This document shows positions 1-7,441 of a stretch of DNA of 64,000 bases, piece by piece. Position numbers and translations under genes: made by a program. Source of the stretch: VFKI01 sp033762075 (GTDB lineage Bacteria > Pseudomonadota > Gammaproteobacteria > DSM-16500). The notes below the pieces were generated by a model. The model was not told the origin of the DNA and did not search any database. It was given only the letters and a program-made list of their open reading frames with translations. The stretch is from assembly GCA_033762075.1 (NCBI GenBank), contig JANRLY010000011.1, positions 40,743-104,742 on the forward strand, read 5' to 3'. Within the stretch, counting starts at the first letter, position 1, and every line of letters begins with the position of its first letter.

Positions 1-378
1 GGAGTGACACCCAAATTATTTGCAAAGCTTGCGCCTTACATCACCGCATTACCCGAACTAACGCAAATCAACATCAATACTGCAGAAATACCCATACTCA
101 TGAGTCTAGTGAGCGGCATGACTACCACGCAAGCCAAAGCAATTATCGCTGCACGCAAAGAAACACCTTTTGTTTCTGTAGATAGGCTGGCACAATTCCC
201 AGGAGCGAGCTCAGTCGAAAAAAGTCTTTTGACAATCTTGAGCCAGTATTTTTTAACGCGAACTGATGTTGTTATGGATGATGATCAGCGCATGACAATC
301 TATACTTTAATGCTGCGACGTCCGCAGCAAAGTACTGCGGTGATTAAAATACTCTGGCAAAGTAAAGGAACACTATGA
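1..378 (+). CDS. gspK: type II secretion minor pseudopilin GspK, C-terminal part
   Basis: Only the last 125 or so codons are present, and the frame is open to the left edge, so the gene starts outside the window. GspK caps the tip of the type II secretion pseudopilus in the periplasm. The visible part has the helix-hairpin-helix-like stretch of GspK (INTAEIPIL, then a TTTQAKAIIAAR helix) and a short beta-rich tail ending in LMLRRP. The call rests strongly on context: its stop overlaps the start of gspL by four bases, followed by gspM. The GTG at position 4 is an internal codon, not the true start. Confidence 0.85.
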   Translation, partial: GVTPKLFAKLAPYITALPELTQININTAEIPILMSLVSGMTTTQAKAIIAARKETPFVSVDRLAQFPGASSVEKSLLTILSQYFLTRTDVVMDDDQRMTIYTLMLRRPQQSTAVIKILWQSKGTL

Positions 379-1574
379 CACAAAAAATATTACTCTGGCC
401 TGACATCACCTCTCCTGAACAATCCACCTGGGCACTGTTTATCGATGATGTTTTACAACAATCAGGCCAAGGATTTAATGAATTTCCTAACAATGATGAC
501 AATGATCTAGTGTTAATGATTCCTTCGGAAGAAGTTTTATTAACGCAAGTTCCTTTACCCAAAATGCGTCGCAAACAATTACAACTTGCCTTACCTTTTG
601 CTCTCGAAGAACAACTCATCCCAGACGTTGATTTATTACACTTTGCCACAGGCGAAATGCAACCCGACAATATTTGGCCGGTTGCTATTATTGCAAAAGA
701 AAAATTACAACAGTGGCTCGCATTCGCGACTTCTTTCAATTTAAAACCGACAGCAATCATACCCGATGTTTTGACTCTGCCTTTTACTGATAAACAATGG
801 ACCGTCTTAGTCAATGACACTCGGTGCATTGTGCGCACAGGAATATATAGCGGCTTCACAGCCGAACGTAACCAACTGAACACTTTGCTGAATGCTGCAC
901 GTCAAGGTGCGGTACAACCGCCAGAACGCATTCATTTTTTATCGACAACGCAAACCGAATTAACACACCCCAACGATGTTGCAGTAGATTCAACGGTATT
1001 ACCAGAAAATGAATTACTCGCACGTTGCTACGAAACATTAGAAACACAACCCAGTATGAATTTATTGCAAGGCGAGTGGCAACAAAATCAATATGCCACA
1101 AGCTCACGTAAAATTTGGCAAATTGCTGGCGCGCTCGCTATCGCATGGCTGGTGATATTATTTTCGAGTCAAATCATTTCTCTCATCACCTTGCATAATA
1201 AATCCACCCAATTAAATCAATCCATTCATGCTATTTATCATCGCTATTTTCCCACTGCAACTTCCGTCGTTGCACCGAAAGAGCGACTACAACAAAAACT
1301 GAATGCAGTCCACGGCGACTCACAACAAAATGTGTTTTTACCTTTATTAGCTTCAACAGGTGAAGTACTTTTAAAAAATCCTGCCGCACAATTAAAACAA
1401 CTCGAATTCAATCACCATATTTTACGCTTGGATATCGAAGCAAACACCTTCGATGCACTTGACGCGCTCGTCACACAACTGAAAACCACCGGATTACAAG
1501 TGAAACAGCAAAGTGCTGCGGTAAATGGTCGAAGCGTTAAAGCCAGCTTGTTAATTCAAAGAGGTCATGTATGA
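375..1574 (+). CDS. gspL: type II secretion inner-membrane platform protein GspL
   Basis: 399 residues, the usual GspL size. The N-terminal two thirds are the cytoplasmic actin-like domain that recruits the GspE ATPase (VLMIPSEEVLLTQVPLP near residue 46, then the LPFALEEQL segment common to GspL). A single membrane span lies at about residues 248-270 (IWQIAGALAIAWLVILFSS). The rest is a small periplasmic ferredoxin-like domain that pairs with GspM. It overlaps gspK and gspM by four bases on each side, indicating translational coupling. Assignment is by fold pattern and order; sequence conservation in GspL is low. Confidence 0.92.
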   Translation: MTQKILLWPDITSPEQSTWALFIDDVLQQSGQGFNEFPNNDDNDLVLMIPSEEVLLTQVPLPKMRRKQLQLALPFALEEQLIPDVDLLHFATGEMQPDNIWPVAIIAKEKLQQWLAFATSFNLKPTAIIPDVLTLPFTDKQWTVLVNDTRCIVRTGIYSGFTAERNQLNTLLNAARQGAVQPPERIHFLSTTQTELTHPNDVAVDSTVLPENELLARCYETLETQPSMNLLQGEWQQNQYATSSRKIWQIAGALAIAWLVILFSSQIISLITLHNKSTQLNQSIHAIYHRYFPTATSVVAPKERLQQKLNAVHGDSQQNVFLPLLASTGEVLLKNPAAQLKQLEFNHHILRLDIEANTFDALDALVTQLKTTGLQVKQQSAAVNGRSVKASLLIQRGHV

Positions 1575-2038
1575 AATTACAATGGCAAACTTTATCATTG
1601 CGCGAAAAAAAAGCTGCAATCATCGGGGGGCTCGCTTTAGCATGTCTTATTCTTTTTGCTACCTGGGAAATGCTGGCAAATCAAATCAGCGATTTACAAG
1701 AAAATGTTGCACACAATAAAACATTACTCGCCTGGATGCAGCAAGCTGATGCTGAATTAAAAAAAACACATTTATCGACAGGCTCACATCCCGCCAATCC
1801 AATGACACTTGTACAAACAGCAATAAATCAATCTTCATTAGCTACACATGTGAACCAATTAAAACAAACAGACAACAATAGCATTCAACTTAATTTTAAA
1901 GACGCCAGTTTCGATGACATCATTCAATTGCTCACACATCTCTGGCAAGAAAGCCAACTTATTGTGACGCAAGCACAAATGGCTAACAATAAAGACCCTG
2001 GCATCGTGAATGCGTCAATTACTTTAGAACCAACCTAA
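1571..2038 (+). CDS. gspM: type II secretion inner-membrane protein GspM
   Basis: 155 residues with the GspM layout: a short cytoplasmic start containing LREKKAAIIGG, one membrane span at about residues 17-36 (IGGLALACLILFATWEML), a short coiled stretch, and a periplasmic domain whose end resembles the ferredoxin-like fold (SFDDIIQLLTHLWQES). GspM binds GspL in the inner-membrane platform. It begins on an ATGA overlap with gspL after an AAGAGGT ribosome site. This is the last recognisable secretion gene here; gspC-J lie off the left edge or elsewhere. Confidence 0.9.
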   Translation: MKLQWQTLSLREKKAAIIGGLALACLILFATWEMLANQISDLQENVAHNKTLLAWMQQADAELKKTHLSTGSHPANPMTLVQTAINQSSLATHVNQLKQTDNNSIQLNFKDASFDDIIQLLTHLWQESQLIVTQAQMANNKDPGIVNASITLEPT

Positions 2039-2803
2039 ATGACGGCACTTCTTACTACACAACAATTGAATCTACAAATCGCGCATCAATTAATTTGTCG
2101 CAATTTTGATTTCAATATGTATGCAGGTGAAACGATTGGTTTCCTAGGACCAAATGGTTTTGGTAAAACAACTTTATTACACACGTTAGCAGGTTTCATC
2201 AAACCCATCAGCGGTACCATTTTGATTGAAGGTAAAAATATTTTTAATCAATCTGCACGTGAACTGGCAAAAAAACGTGGCGTTTTATTTCAACAAACAC
2301 ACGCCGCTTTTCCGCGCACTGTCTATGAATATTGTATGAGCGGCCGCTACCCTCATCAAAAAGCTTTTTTTCATGCAAGTCGCCATGACGATGAAAAAGT
2401 ACGTCATGCTTTGCAAGTGATGGAATTAGACAATCGATTACAACAAAATGTGCAGACGCTTTCAGGCGGAGAATTACGTCGACTAGCAATAGCAACGGTT
2501 TTAGCCCAAGCGCCGCATATTTATTTGTTGGATGAACCTTTAAATCATTTAGATCCGCGTCATCAAATGAATGTATTTACACATCTCAAAAAATTAGCGA
2601 AAGAAGAAGGCGCCAGCATTTTAATGACACTGCATGATCCTTACATGTTGCGTCATCATTGTTCGCATGTTTTGTTGCCAATGGAACATGGCACATTATT
2701 AAAAGATTCGCCTGCCAAAATTCTCACGGCAGAAAATCTTTCTTACGTATATAATATTCCACTGAAAGAAATGCGAGGATCCTTATGGCAATACGGGTAT
2801 TAA
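2039..2803 (+). CDS. ABC transporter ATP-binding protein, FecE/BtuD type
   Basis: 254 residues forming one nucleotide-binding domain: Walker A GPNGFGKTT near residue 37, signature LSGGELRR, Walker B IYLLDEP followed by LNHLDPRH, and switch His in TLHDP. The overall form resembles importer ATPases for iron chelates, haem or cobalamin. The Walker A residue before GKT is Phe where Ser, Ala or Cys is usual, but the loop lysine and threonine are kept. The ATG follows the gspM stop directly and the end overlaps dapB by 19 bases. No permease or binding protein lies nearby, so the substrate is unknown. Confidence 0.85.
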   Translation: MTALLTTQQLNLQIAHQLICRNFDFNMYAGETIGFLGPNGFGKTTLLHTLAGFIKPISGTILIEGKNIFNQSARELAKKRGVLFQQTHAAFPRTVYEYCMSGRYPHQKAFFHASRHDDEKVRHALQVMELDNRLQQNVQTLSGGELRRLAIATVLAQAPHIYLLDEPLNHLDPRHQMNVFTHLKKLAKEEGASILMTLHDPYMLRHHCSHVLLPMEHGTLLKDSPAKILTAENLSYVYNIPLKEMRGSLWQYGY

Positions 2804-3519
2804 TTAATGGCGCTGATGGCAAAATGGGGCAAGCGGCTGTTCAAGCTATTTCAGCAGATAAACAATTTATTCTGGCCGCCAAAACAGGCCGTCAAAATCA
2901 CCTTGCTGATGCCATCCAAAAAAATAAAATTGATGTTGCACTTGACTTAACCGAAGCCTCTGTCGCAAAAAAAAACCTATTGACCATTCTTGAGGCAGGC
3001 GCACGCCCTGTGATCGGAACGTCCGGCTTAACACAACTGGATGTTGACGACATTCGCAAACAATATGCCACACAAAAAATCGGCGGCATTATCGTCCCGA
3101 ATTTTTCTTTGGGTGCCGTCCTCATGATGAAATGCGCTGAACTGATCGCGCCCTATTTTTCCGATGTCGAAATCATCGAGATGCATCATGCCGGCAAATT
3201 GGATAGCCCTTCAGGCACAGCGGTTCGCACTGCAGAAATTCTCAACGCTGGACGCCACCACAAACCTTCCACCCCCCCCAACGCACGCGAACTTCTCCCA
3301 GGTGCTCGCGGGGCAACACATCAAGCCATTCCCATTCACTCTATTCGCTTGCCAGGCTTGATCGCACATCAACGAATTATTTTTGGCGGCACAGGTGAAA
3401 TCCTCTCCATTCAGCACGACACCACCGATCGGCAATGTTTTATGCCGGGTGTATTATTGGCCTGCAAAAAAGTGATGGATCTCGACCATATTCTCTACGG
3501 CCTTGAAAACATCCTTTAA
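2785..3519 (+). CDS. dapB: 4-hydroxy-tetrahydrodipicolinate reductase
   Basis: 244 residues. Reduces hydroxy-tetrahydrodipicolinate with NAD(P)H in the diaminopimelate and lysine pathway, which feeds peptidoglycan synthesis. The Rossmann start is RVLINGADGKMGQ. The catalytic loop is EMHHAGKLDSPSGTA near residues 133-147, with the His-His pair, Lys and the PSGTA substrate-binding loop. NFSLGAVLMMK precedes it, as in the family. The start overlaps the preceding ATPase gene by 19 bases, so the two are probably co-transcribed with gspKLM. A DapB family member without visible defects. Confidence 0.96.
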   Translation: MAIRVLINGADGKMGQAAVQAISADKQFILAAKTGRQNHLADAIQKNKIDVALDLTEASVAKKNLLTILEAGARPVIGTSGLTQLDVDDIRKQYATQKIGGIIVPNFSLGAVLMMKCAELIAPYFSDVEIIEMHHAGKLDSPSGTAVRTAEILNAGRHHKPSTPPNARELLPGARGATHQAIPIHSIRLPGLIAHQRIIFGGTGEILSIQHDTTDRQCFMPGVLLACKKVMDLDHILYGLENIL

Positions 3520-3531
3520 TTCCTCAATATA

Positions 3532-3540
3532 TGGTATGAT
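3532..3540 (+). promoter_or_regulatory. extended -10 promoter candidate for the desaturase gene
   Basis: TGGTATGAT is a TGn-extended -10 hexamer just after the dapB stop, about 40 bases before the desaturase start. A spaced -35 box is not evident; TTGAAA at 3503-3508 is too far away. Extended -10 promoters can work without a good -35. A ribosome site AAAGAGGAGA follows. Confidence 0.45.
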
Positions 3541-3577
3541 GCGAGCCGTTTTACCAATATAAAGAGGAGACCCTCAC

Positions 3578-4756
3578 ATGTTATACGGACTCTTAAATTT
3601 ACCATGGTGGGGCGATTTAATTGCTCTATTAGTACTGACACAAATCACTATTTTTTCAGTCACTATTTATTTACATCGTTGCATGGCACACCGTGCGCTC
3701 GAGCTGCATCCTATTGTTAGCCATTTTTTCCGTTTATGGCTATGGATGACGACAGGCATGCTCACCAAAGAGTGGACCGCAGTACATCGCAAGCATCACG
3801 CCAAAGTCGAAACCGAAGATGACCCACATAGCCCGATCAAGCGCGGCATTTGGACGGTTTTATTCCAAGGCACTGAACTATACCGCAAAGAAACACGCAA
3901 CAAAGAAACCCTTGAGCGTTACGGTCAAGGCACTCCTGACGATTGGGTCGAAAATAACGTATATTCACGTTACAGCGCCACCGGCATTTTAATTATGCTC
4001 GCGATTGACCTCCTCTTATTCGGCGTAATCGGTCTAAGCATCTGGGCTATTCAAATGGCTTGGATTCCTTTCTTTGCCGCCGGGGTTGTCAATGGGATTG
4101 GGCACTATGTCGGCTACCGTAATTTTGAGTGCGCTGATGCGTCACGTAATATTTTCCCCATTGGCTTTTTCATTGGCGGCGAAGAGTTACACAACAATCA
4201 TCATACTTATGGCACTTCTGCACGTTTCTCAGTGAGATGGTGGGAAGTTGATGTGGGCTGGTTAGTGATTCGCTTGTTACAATTTTTGGGTTTAGCAAAA
4301 CCCAAGCGCACACCGCCGAAAAAGGCTTTGCAAGCACCGGGTAAATTATCCGTTGATGCGGACACACTGAAGGCTGTTTTAGCGCACCGCTTTCAAGTGC
4401 TCGCACAATATAGCCGACGCGTGATTGTGCCCGTTCTGAAAGAAGAACGTCGCCGCGCAAGTGAGGCTAGCCAAAAATTATTACGCAAAGCACGCACCTT
4501 ATTAATTCGCGAATCTTCGCTTGTTGCGCCTCAGGAACAACAGCAACTAACTCAAGTCCTCGAGAGTCATCGTTCTCTACAAACTGTGTATCAATTCCGC
4601 TTGAAGCTTCAAAATATTTGGGCGAAAAGTACTGCTACGCAAAGTGAACTGATTGAGTCGCTGCAAGAATGGTGTCGCCAGGCAGAAGAAGCCGGCATCA
4701 CTGCACTGCGTGATTTCGTGAAACAACTGAAAGGTTATATGCCGAGAACAGTGTAA
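3578..4756 (+). CDS. membrane fatty acid desaturase (acyl-CoA/acyl-lipid delta-9 type)
   Basis: 392 residues. The three histidine boxes of the di-iron membrane desaturases are present: HRCMAH at 33-38, HRKHH at 70-74, and ELHNNHH later in the sequence. Hydrophobic segments surround them (residues 12-32, and about 130-170). It should introduce a cis double bond in membrane fatty acids and so tune fluidity. About 150 residues after the third box are charged and helical, without a known domain, which makes the protein longer than the shortest bacterial members. Start ATG has a strong AAAGAGGAGA ribosome site and its own promoter candidate. Confidence 0.9.
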   Translation: MLYGLLNLPWWGDLIALLVLTQITIFSVTIYLHRCMAHRALELHPIVSHFFRLWLWMTTGMLTKEWTAVHRKHHAKVETEDDPHSPIKRGIWTVLFQGTELYRKETRNKETLERYGQGTPDDWVENNVYSRYSATGILIMLAIDLLLFGVIGLSIWAIQMAWIPFFAAGVVNGIGHYVGYRNFECADASRNIFPIGFFIGGEELHNNHHTYGTSARFSVRWWEVDVGWLVIRLLQFLGLAKPKRTPPKKALQAPGKLSVDADTLKAVLAHRFQVLAQYSRRVIVPVLKEERRRASEASQKLLRKARTLLIRESSLVAPQEQQQLTQVLESHRSLQTVYQFRLKLQNIWAKSTATQSELIESLQEWCRQAEEAGITALRDFVKQLKGYMPRTV

Positions 4757-4772
4757 CCCAGCTTTTCATTTT

Positions 4773-4810
4773 CCATGAAAATACGGCACTATAGTATCGT
4801 ATTTTCATGG
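4773..4810. repeat. 38-bp near-perfect palindrome after the desaturase gene
   Basis: Arms CCATGAAAATACG (4773-4785) and CGTATTTTCATGG (4798-4810) are exact reverse complements. The spacer contains the self-complementary octamer ACTATAGT, so the palindrome extends almost to its centre. A run of six T follows at 4816-4821, so it could act as a terminator for the desaturase transcript, although the stem is AT-rich. It may instead be a protein-binding site. Confidence 0.6.
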
Positions 4811-5051
4811 AGAAATTTTTTGGGCAACACATCAAAATGCAGAGTTAGACCTTCTTATTTTTCATGAAGGAAAACGAAAAGGTTTCGAATTTAAATATGT
4901 CGACGCACCCAAATTAACAAAATCAATGCAAATTACAAAAGACAATTTGCATTTGGATGAGCTCACTGCGATCTACCCGGGGAGAAAAAGTTACTATTTA
5001 ACTGAAGGTATTCGAGCAACAGGACTAGAGAAATATATCTCTCACGCATGA
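4788..5051 (+). pseudogene. 3' remnant of a DUF4143 / AAA-type ATPase gene
   Basis: No complete gene lies between 4757 and 5129, but one frame is open to the TGA at 5049-5051 and reads like the C-terminal DUF4143 domain of AAA ATPases of mobile DNA: FWATHQNAELDLLIFHEGKR, then FEFKYVDAPKLTKSM, as in the restriction-nuclease-like E-D-ExK core (AELDLL, FEFKY). There is no start codon or ribosome site and the ATPase part is missing, so this is a decayed fragment. The palindrome at 4773-4810 marks its left end. The remaining bases to 5129 hold only a weak inverted repeat (ATCCAGG / CCTGGAT). Confidence 0.7.
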
Positions 5052-5129
5052 ATTTTAGGTTTTTTAGCACTCAATATGAGAGATACATCCAGGCTGCATC
5101 GTCTTGAACACCCTGGATGAAAGCAATAT

Positions 5130-5324
5130 TTACAATTTCCCTTCTTCAAACATCACATGCATTCCAGTCTTTCCAGTTTCTGGATTATACGCACGTGGAT
5201 CGTAATATTTTTTCTTAAACTTTTCAGTCATGGTGCGTTTGTTTTTGGTAGTCACACGAAAAGTACCGGTTTTTTGACCTGATTTCGTTGTTCCAGTTGA
5301 AGCCATTTTGATTTTATCGCGCAT
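5130..5324 (-). CDS. rpmG: 50S ribosomal protein L33
   Basis: 64 residues, slightly longer than the usual 50-55. Family marks are MRDKIKM near the start, then STGTTKSGQ, FRVTTKNKRTM and YYDPRAYNPETGK. It lies three bases after rpmB, the standard rpmB-rpmG order of gammaproteobacteria. The extra residues are in the C-terminal tail (KTGMHVMFEEGKL). Confidence 0.95.
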   Translation of the reverse strand: MRDKIKMASTGTTKSGQKTGTFRVTTKNKRTMTEKFKKKYYDPRAYNPETGKTGMHVMFEEGKL

Positions 5325-5327
5325 GGG

Positions 5328-5576
5328 TTATACCTCTTCAATATCTGCGTGCTTTTTCGCGCGAATATCAGCCAGCACTTTTTCAATGCTCAACTTATCA
5401 ATCGTGCGCATCCCTCTTGCGCTGACACGCAAACGAATAAAGCGCTTTTCCCCTTCGAGCCAGAAACGGTGTTCTTGCAAGTTAGGTCTAAAAACTCTCT
5501 TGGTTTTATTATTAGCATGGGAAACATTTTGGCCTTTCATCGGCTTCTTTCCCGTCACCTGGCATACTCTAGACAT
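5328..5576 (-). CDS. rpmB: 50S ribosomal protein L28
   Basis: 82 residues from ATG at 5576 (MSRVCQVTGKKPM). An upstream TTG at 5591 would add five residues but the GGAG ribosome site lies between the two, so the ATG is preferred. Typical L28 features follow: NVSHANNKTKR, FRPNLQEHRFW, LRVSARGMRTIDK. Forms an operon with rpmG and is transcribed divergently from coaBC. Confidence 0.96.
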   Translation of the reverse strand: MSRVCQVTGKKPMKGQNVSHANNKTKRVFRPNLQEHRFWLEGEKRFIRLRVSARGMRTIDKLSIEKVLADIRAKKHADIEEV

Positions 5577-5628
5577 GTTTAAAATCTCCAAAAAATCGTT
5601 TGCCGCTGTATTTCAAGGCAAGCCGCGT

Positions 5629-5657
5629 TTTATACCAGAAACCCAGACGAGACACAA
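5629..5657 (-). promoter_or_regulatory. promoter of rpmB-rpmG
   Basis: On the minus strand TTGTGT (5652-5657) is followed after exactly 17 bases by TATAAA (5629-5634), about 50 bases upstream of the rpmB ATG. Spacing and -10 quality fit a housekeeping sigma-70 promoter. Confidence 0.6.
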
Positions 5658-5738
5658 GATCTGCTTTACACCCCTCTCCTTTTAAAATACCCCCACAAAT
5701 GCTATCGTATCGCCCCATTTGATCGAGGTAACACACTA

Positions 5739-7004
5739 GTGCTTGAAGCTTTGCGCAGCAAAAACATCCTCCTTGGCGTCACTGGCGGTATTGCCGCTTA
5801 TAAAAGCGTAGATTTGGTGCGTCGTTTACGGAAAGCAGGATGCTCAGTACGCGTCATGATGACTGAAAATGCAAAGGCTTTCGTTACCGCCCTGACCTTT
5901 CAAGCCGCCTCAGGCCACCCTGTCCATGATGATTTATTCGACCCAGCTGCTGAAGCGGCAATGGGTCATATCGAATTAGCACGCTGGGCAGATGCTATTT
6001 TAATAGCGCCAGCCACCGCAAATACAATCGCCAAACTCGCCACCGGCAAAGCCGATGATCTCTTAAGTACAACCTGCCTTGCGACTCATGCATCGATTGC
6101 GATTGCGCCCGCGATGAATCAGGCGATGTGGACCAATCCATCCACTCAATTACATTTAAAAGCCCTTTCACAACGTCACATCCATATTTTTGGGCCCGAC
6201 GTAGGCTCACAAGCCTGCGGTGAAACAGGCCCTGGTCGAATGCTCGAGCCACAAGATTTGATTGTGCAGCTTGCGAATTTATTTTCTTATGAGATACTCG
6301 CTGGCAAACGGGTCATGATCACTGCCGGTCCAACACGCGAATACATTGACCCTGTGCGTTATCTCACGAATGCTAGCTCAGGCCGCATGGGATATGCCCT
6401 CGCTATAGCAGCCGCAGAAGCAGGCGCTGCAGTGACCTTAATCAGTGGCCCTGTTTCCCTCGAAAAACCCGCCCATATGGATGTAATTGATGTCGTCACC
6501 GCACAAGAGATGTACGATGCCGTCATGGCTCATCTTCTTGAATGCGATATTTTTATCGGTGTGGCTGCGGTCTCAGACTTCCGTCCTAGCGAACAATCTT
6601 CTCAAAAAATTCCTAAAAATAATGCGCCAGCAGTTTTGAACCTAACCCCAAACCCAGACATCATCGCAAGCGTTGCGGCGAGCACTTTTCGTCCATTTGT
6701 GGTAGGATTCGCGGCTGAAACAGACCAGATGAAAGACAAAGCATGCGCTAAACTTCTCAACAAACAACTCGACATGATTGTTGCAAATGAAGTGGGCACA
6801 AAAAAAGGCTTTGAGCAAAATGACAATGCTGCGATTGTTTTTATGGATGAGCGTCAAAAAGATTTTCCTCATCAACCGAAACAAAAACTCGCGCGCGAAT
6901 TAATCACATTAATAGCAGAAGAGGTTTCATCCCATGGAAGAAAGAATCACGACACTCGACACACTCTCGCACAAGTCGCTGAAGACGCATCCTGTCCAAG
7001 TTAA
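5739..7004 (+). CDS. coaBC: bifunctional phosphopantothenoylcysteine decarboxylase / phosphopantothenate-cysteine ligase
   Basis: 421 residues. Catalyses two consecutive steps of coenzyme A synthesis. The N-terminal flavin domain (CoaC) shows GVTGGIAAYKS, the catalytic His in MGHIELARWAD, PAMNQAMW, and the substrate-flap Cys in ACGETGPGRM. The CoaB domain begins near residue 190 with ITAGPTREYIDPVR, followed by NASSGRMGYALA. GTG start at 5739 after a GAGGT site. The end runs 71 bases into dut in another frame, and the last 20 or so residues (from SHGRKNHDTRHT) look unlike the usual CoaBC end, so the stop may have drifted into dut. Confidence 0.95.
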   Translation: MLEALRSKNILLGVTGGIAAYKSVDLVRRLRKAGCSVRVMMTENAKAFVTALTFQAASGHPVHDDLFDPAAEAAMGHIELARWADAILIAPATANTIAKLATGKADDLLSTTCLATHASIAIAPAMNQAMWTNPSTQLHLKALSQRHIHIFGPDVGSQACGETGPGRMLEPQDLIVQLANLFSYEILAGKRVMITAGPTREYIDPVRYLTNASSGRMGYALAIAAAEAGAAVTLISGPVSLEKPAHMDVIDVVTAQEMYDAVMAHLLECDIFIGVAAVSDFRPSEQSSQKIPKNNAPAVLNLTPNPDIIASVAASTFRPFVVGFAAETDQMKDKACAKLLNKQLDMIVANEVGTKKGFEQNDNAAIVFMDERQKDFPHQPKQKLARELITLIAEEVSSHGRKNHDTRHTLAQVAEDASCPS

Positions 7005-7440
7005 AATTTTGGATGAGCGTATCGGAAATATTTTTCCGTTACCGGCTTATGAAACACCTGATGCTGCAGGATTAGATTTACGCGCCTGCATTAATGCACC
7101 TTTAGAGTTACACCCAGGTCAAACAACACTCATTCAAACTGGTATTTCAATTTATATCGCTAATCCACATCTTGCCGCCGTCATTTTGCCACGCTCAGGA
7201 TTGGGTCATAAACATGGCATCGTACTCGGCAATTTAGTTGGATTAATTGACGCAGATTATCAAGGTCCGCTAATGGTGTCCGTTTGGAATCGCGGCGAAA
7301 ATACTTTCACCATTCAACCTGGCGATCGCATTGCGCAATTGGTTTTTTTACCAATCACACGCATCACGTTTGAATGTGTCGATGAATTTGTCGAAACTTC
7401 TCGCGGCACCGGTGGATTCGGTTCTTCAGGAACAAACTAA
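6934..7440 (+). CDS. dut: deoxyuridine 5'-triphosphate nucleotidohydrolase
   Basis: 168 residues. Hydrolyses dUTP to dUMP, keeping uracil out of DNA and supplying dTMP synthesis. All five dUTPase motifs are present: AGLDLRA, PRSGLGHKHGI, GLIDADYQGPL, GDRIAQLVF and the flexible tail RGTGGFGSSG. The first 18 residues are additional to the usual start (VQVKILDERIG is the normal N-terminus), but AGAAGAGGT lies well placed before ATG 6934 and no better start follows. Overlaps coaBC by 71 bases; coaBC-dut-algC is a common gammaproteobacterial order. Confidence 0.95.
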   Translation: MEERITTLDTLSHKSLKTHPVQVKILDERIGNIFPLPAYETPDAAGLDLRACINAPLELHPGQTTLIQTGISIYIANPHLAAVILPRSGLGHKHGIVLGNLVGLIDADYQGPLMVSVWNRGENTFTIQPGDRIAQLVFLPITRITFECVDEFVETSRGTGGFGSSGTN

Positions 7441-7441
7441 A

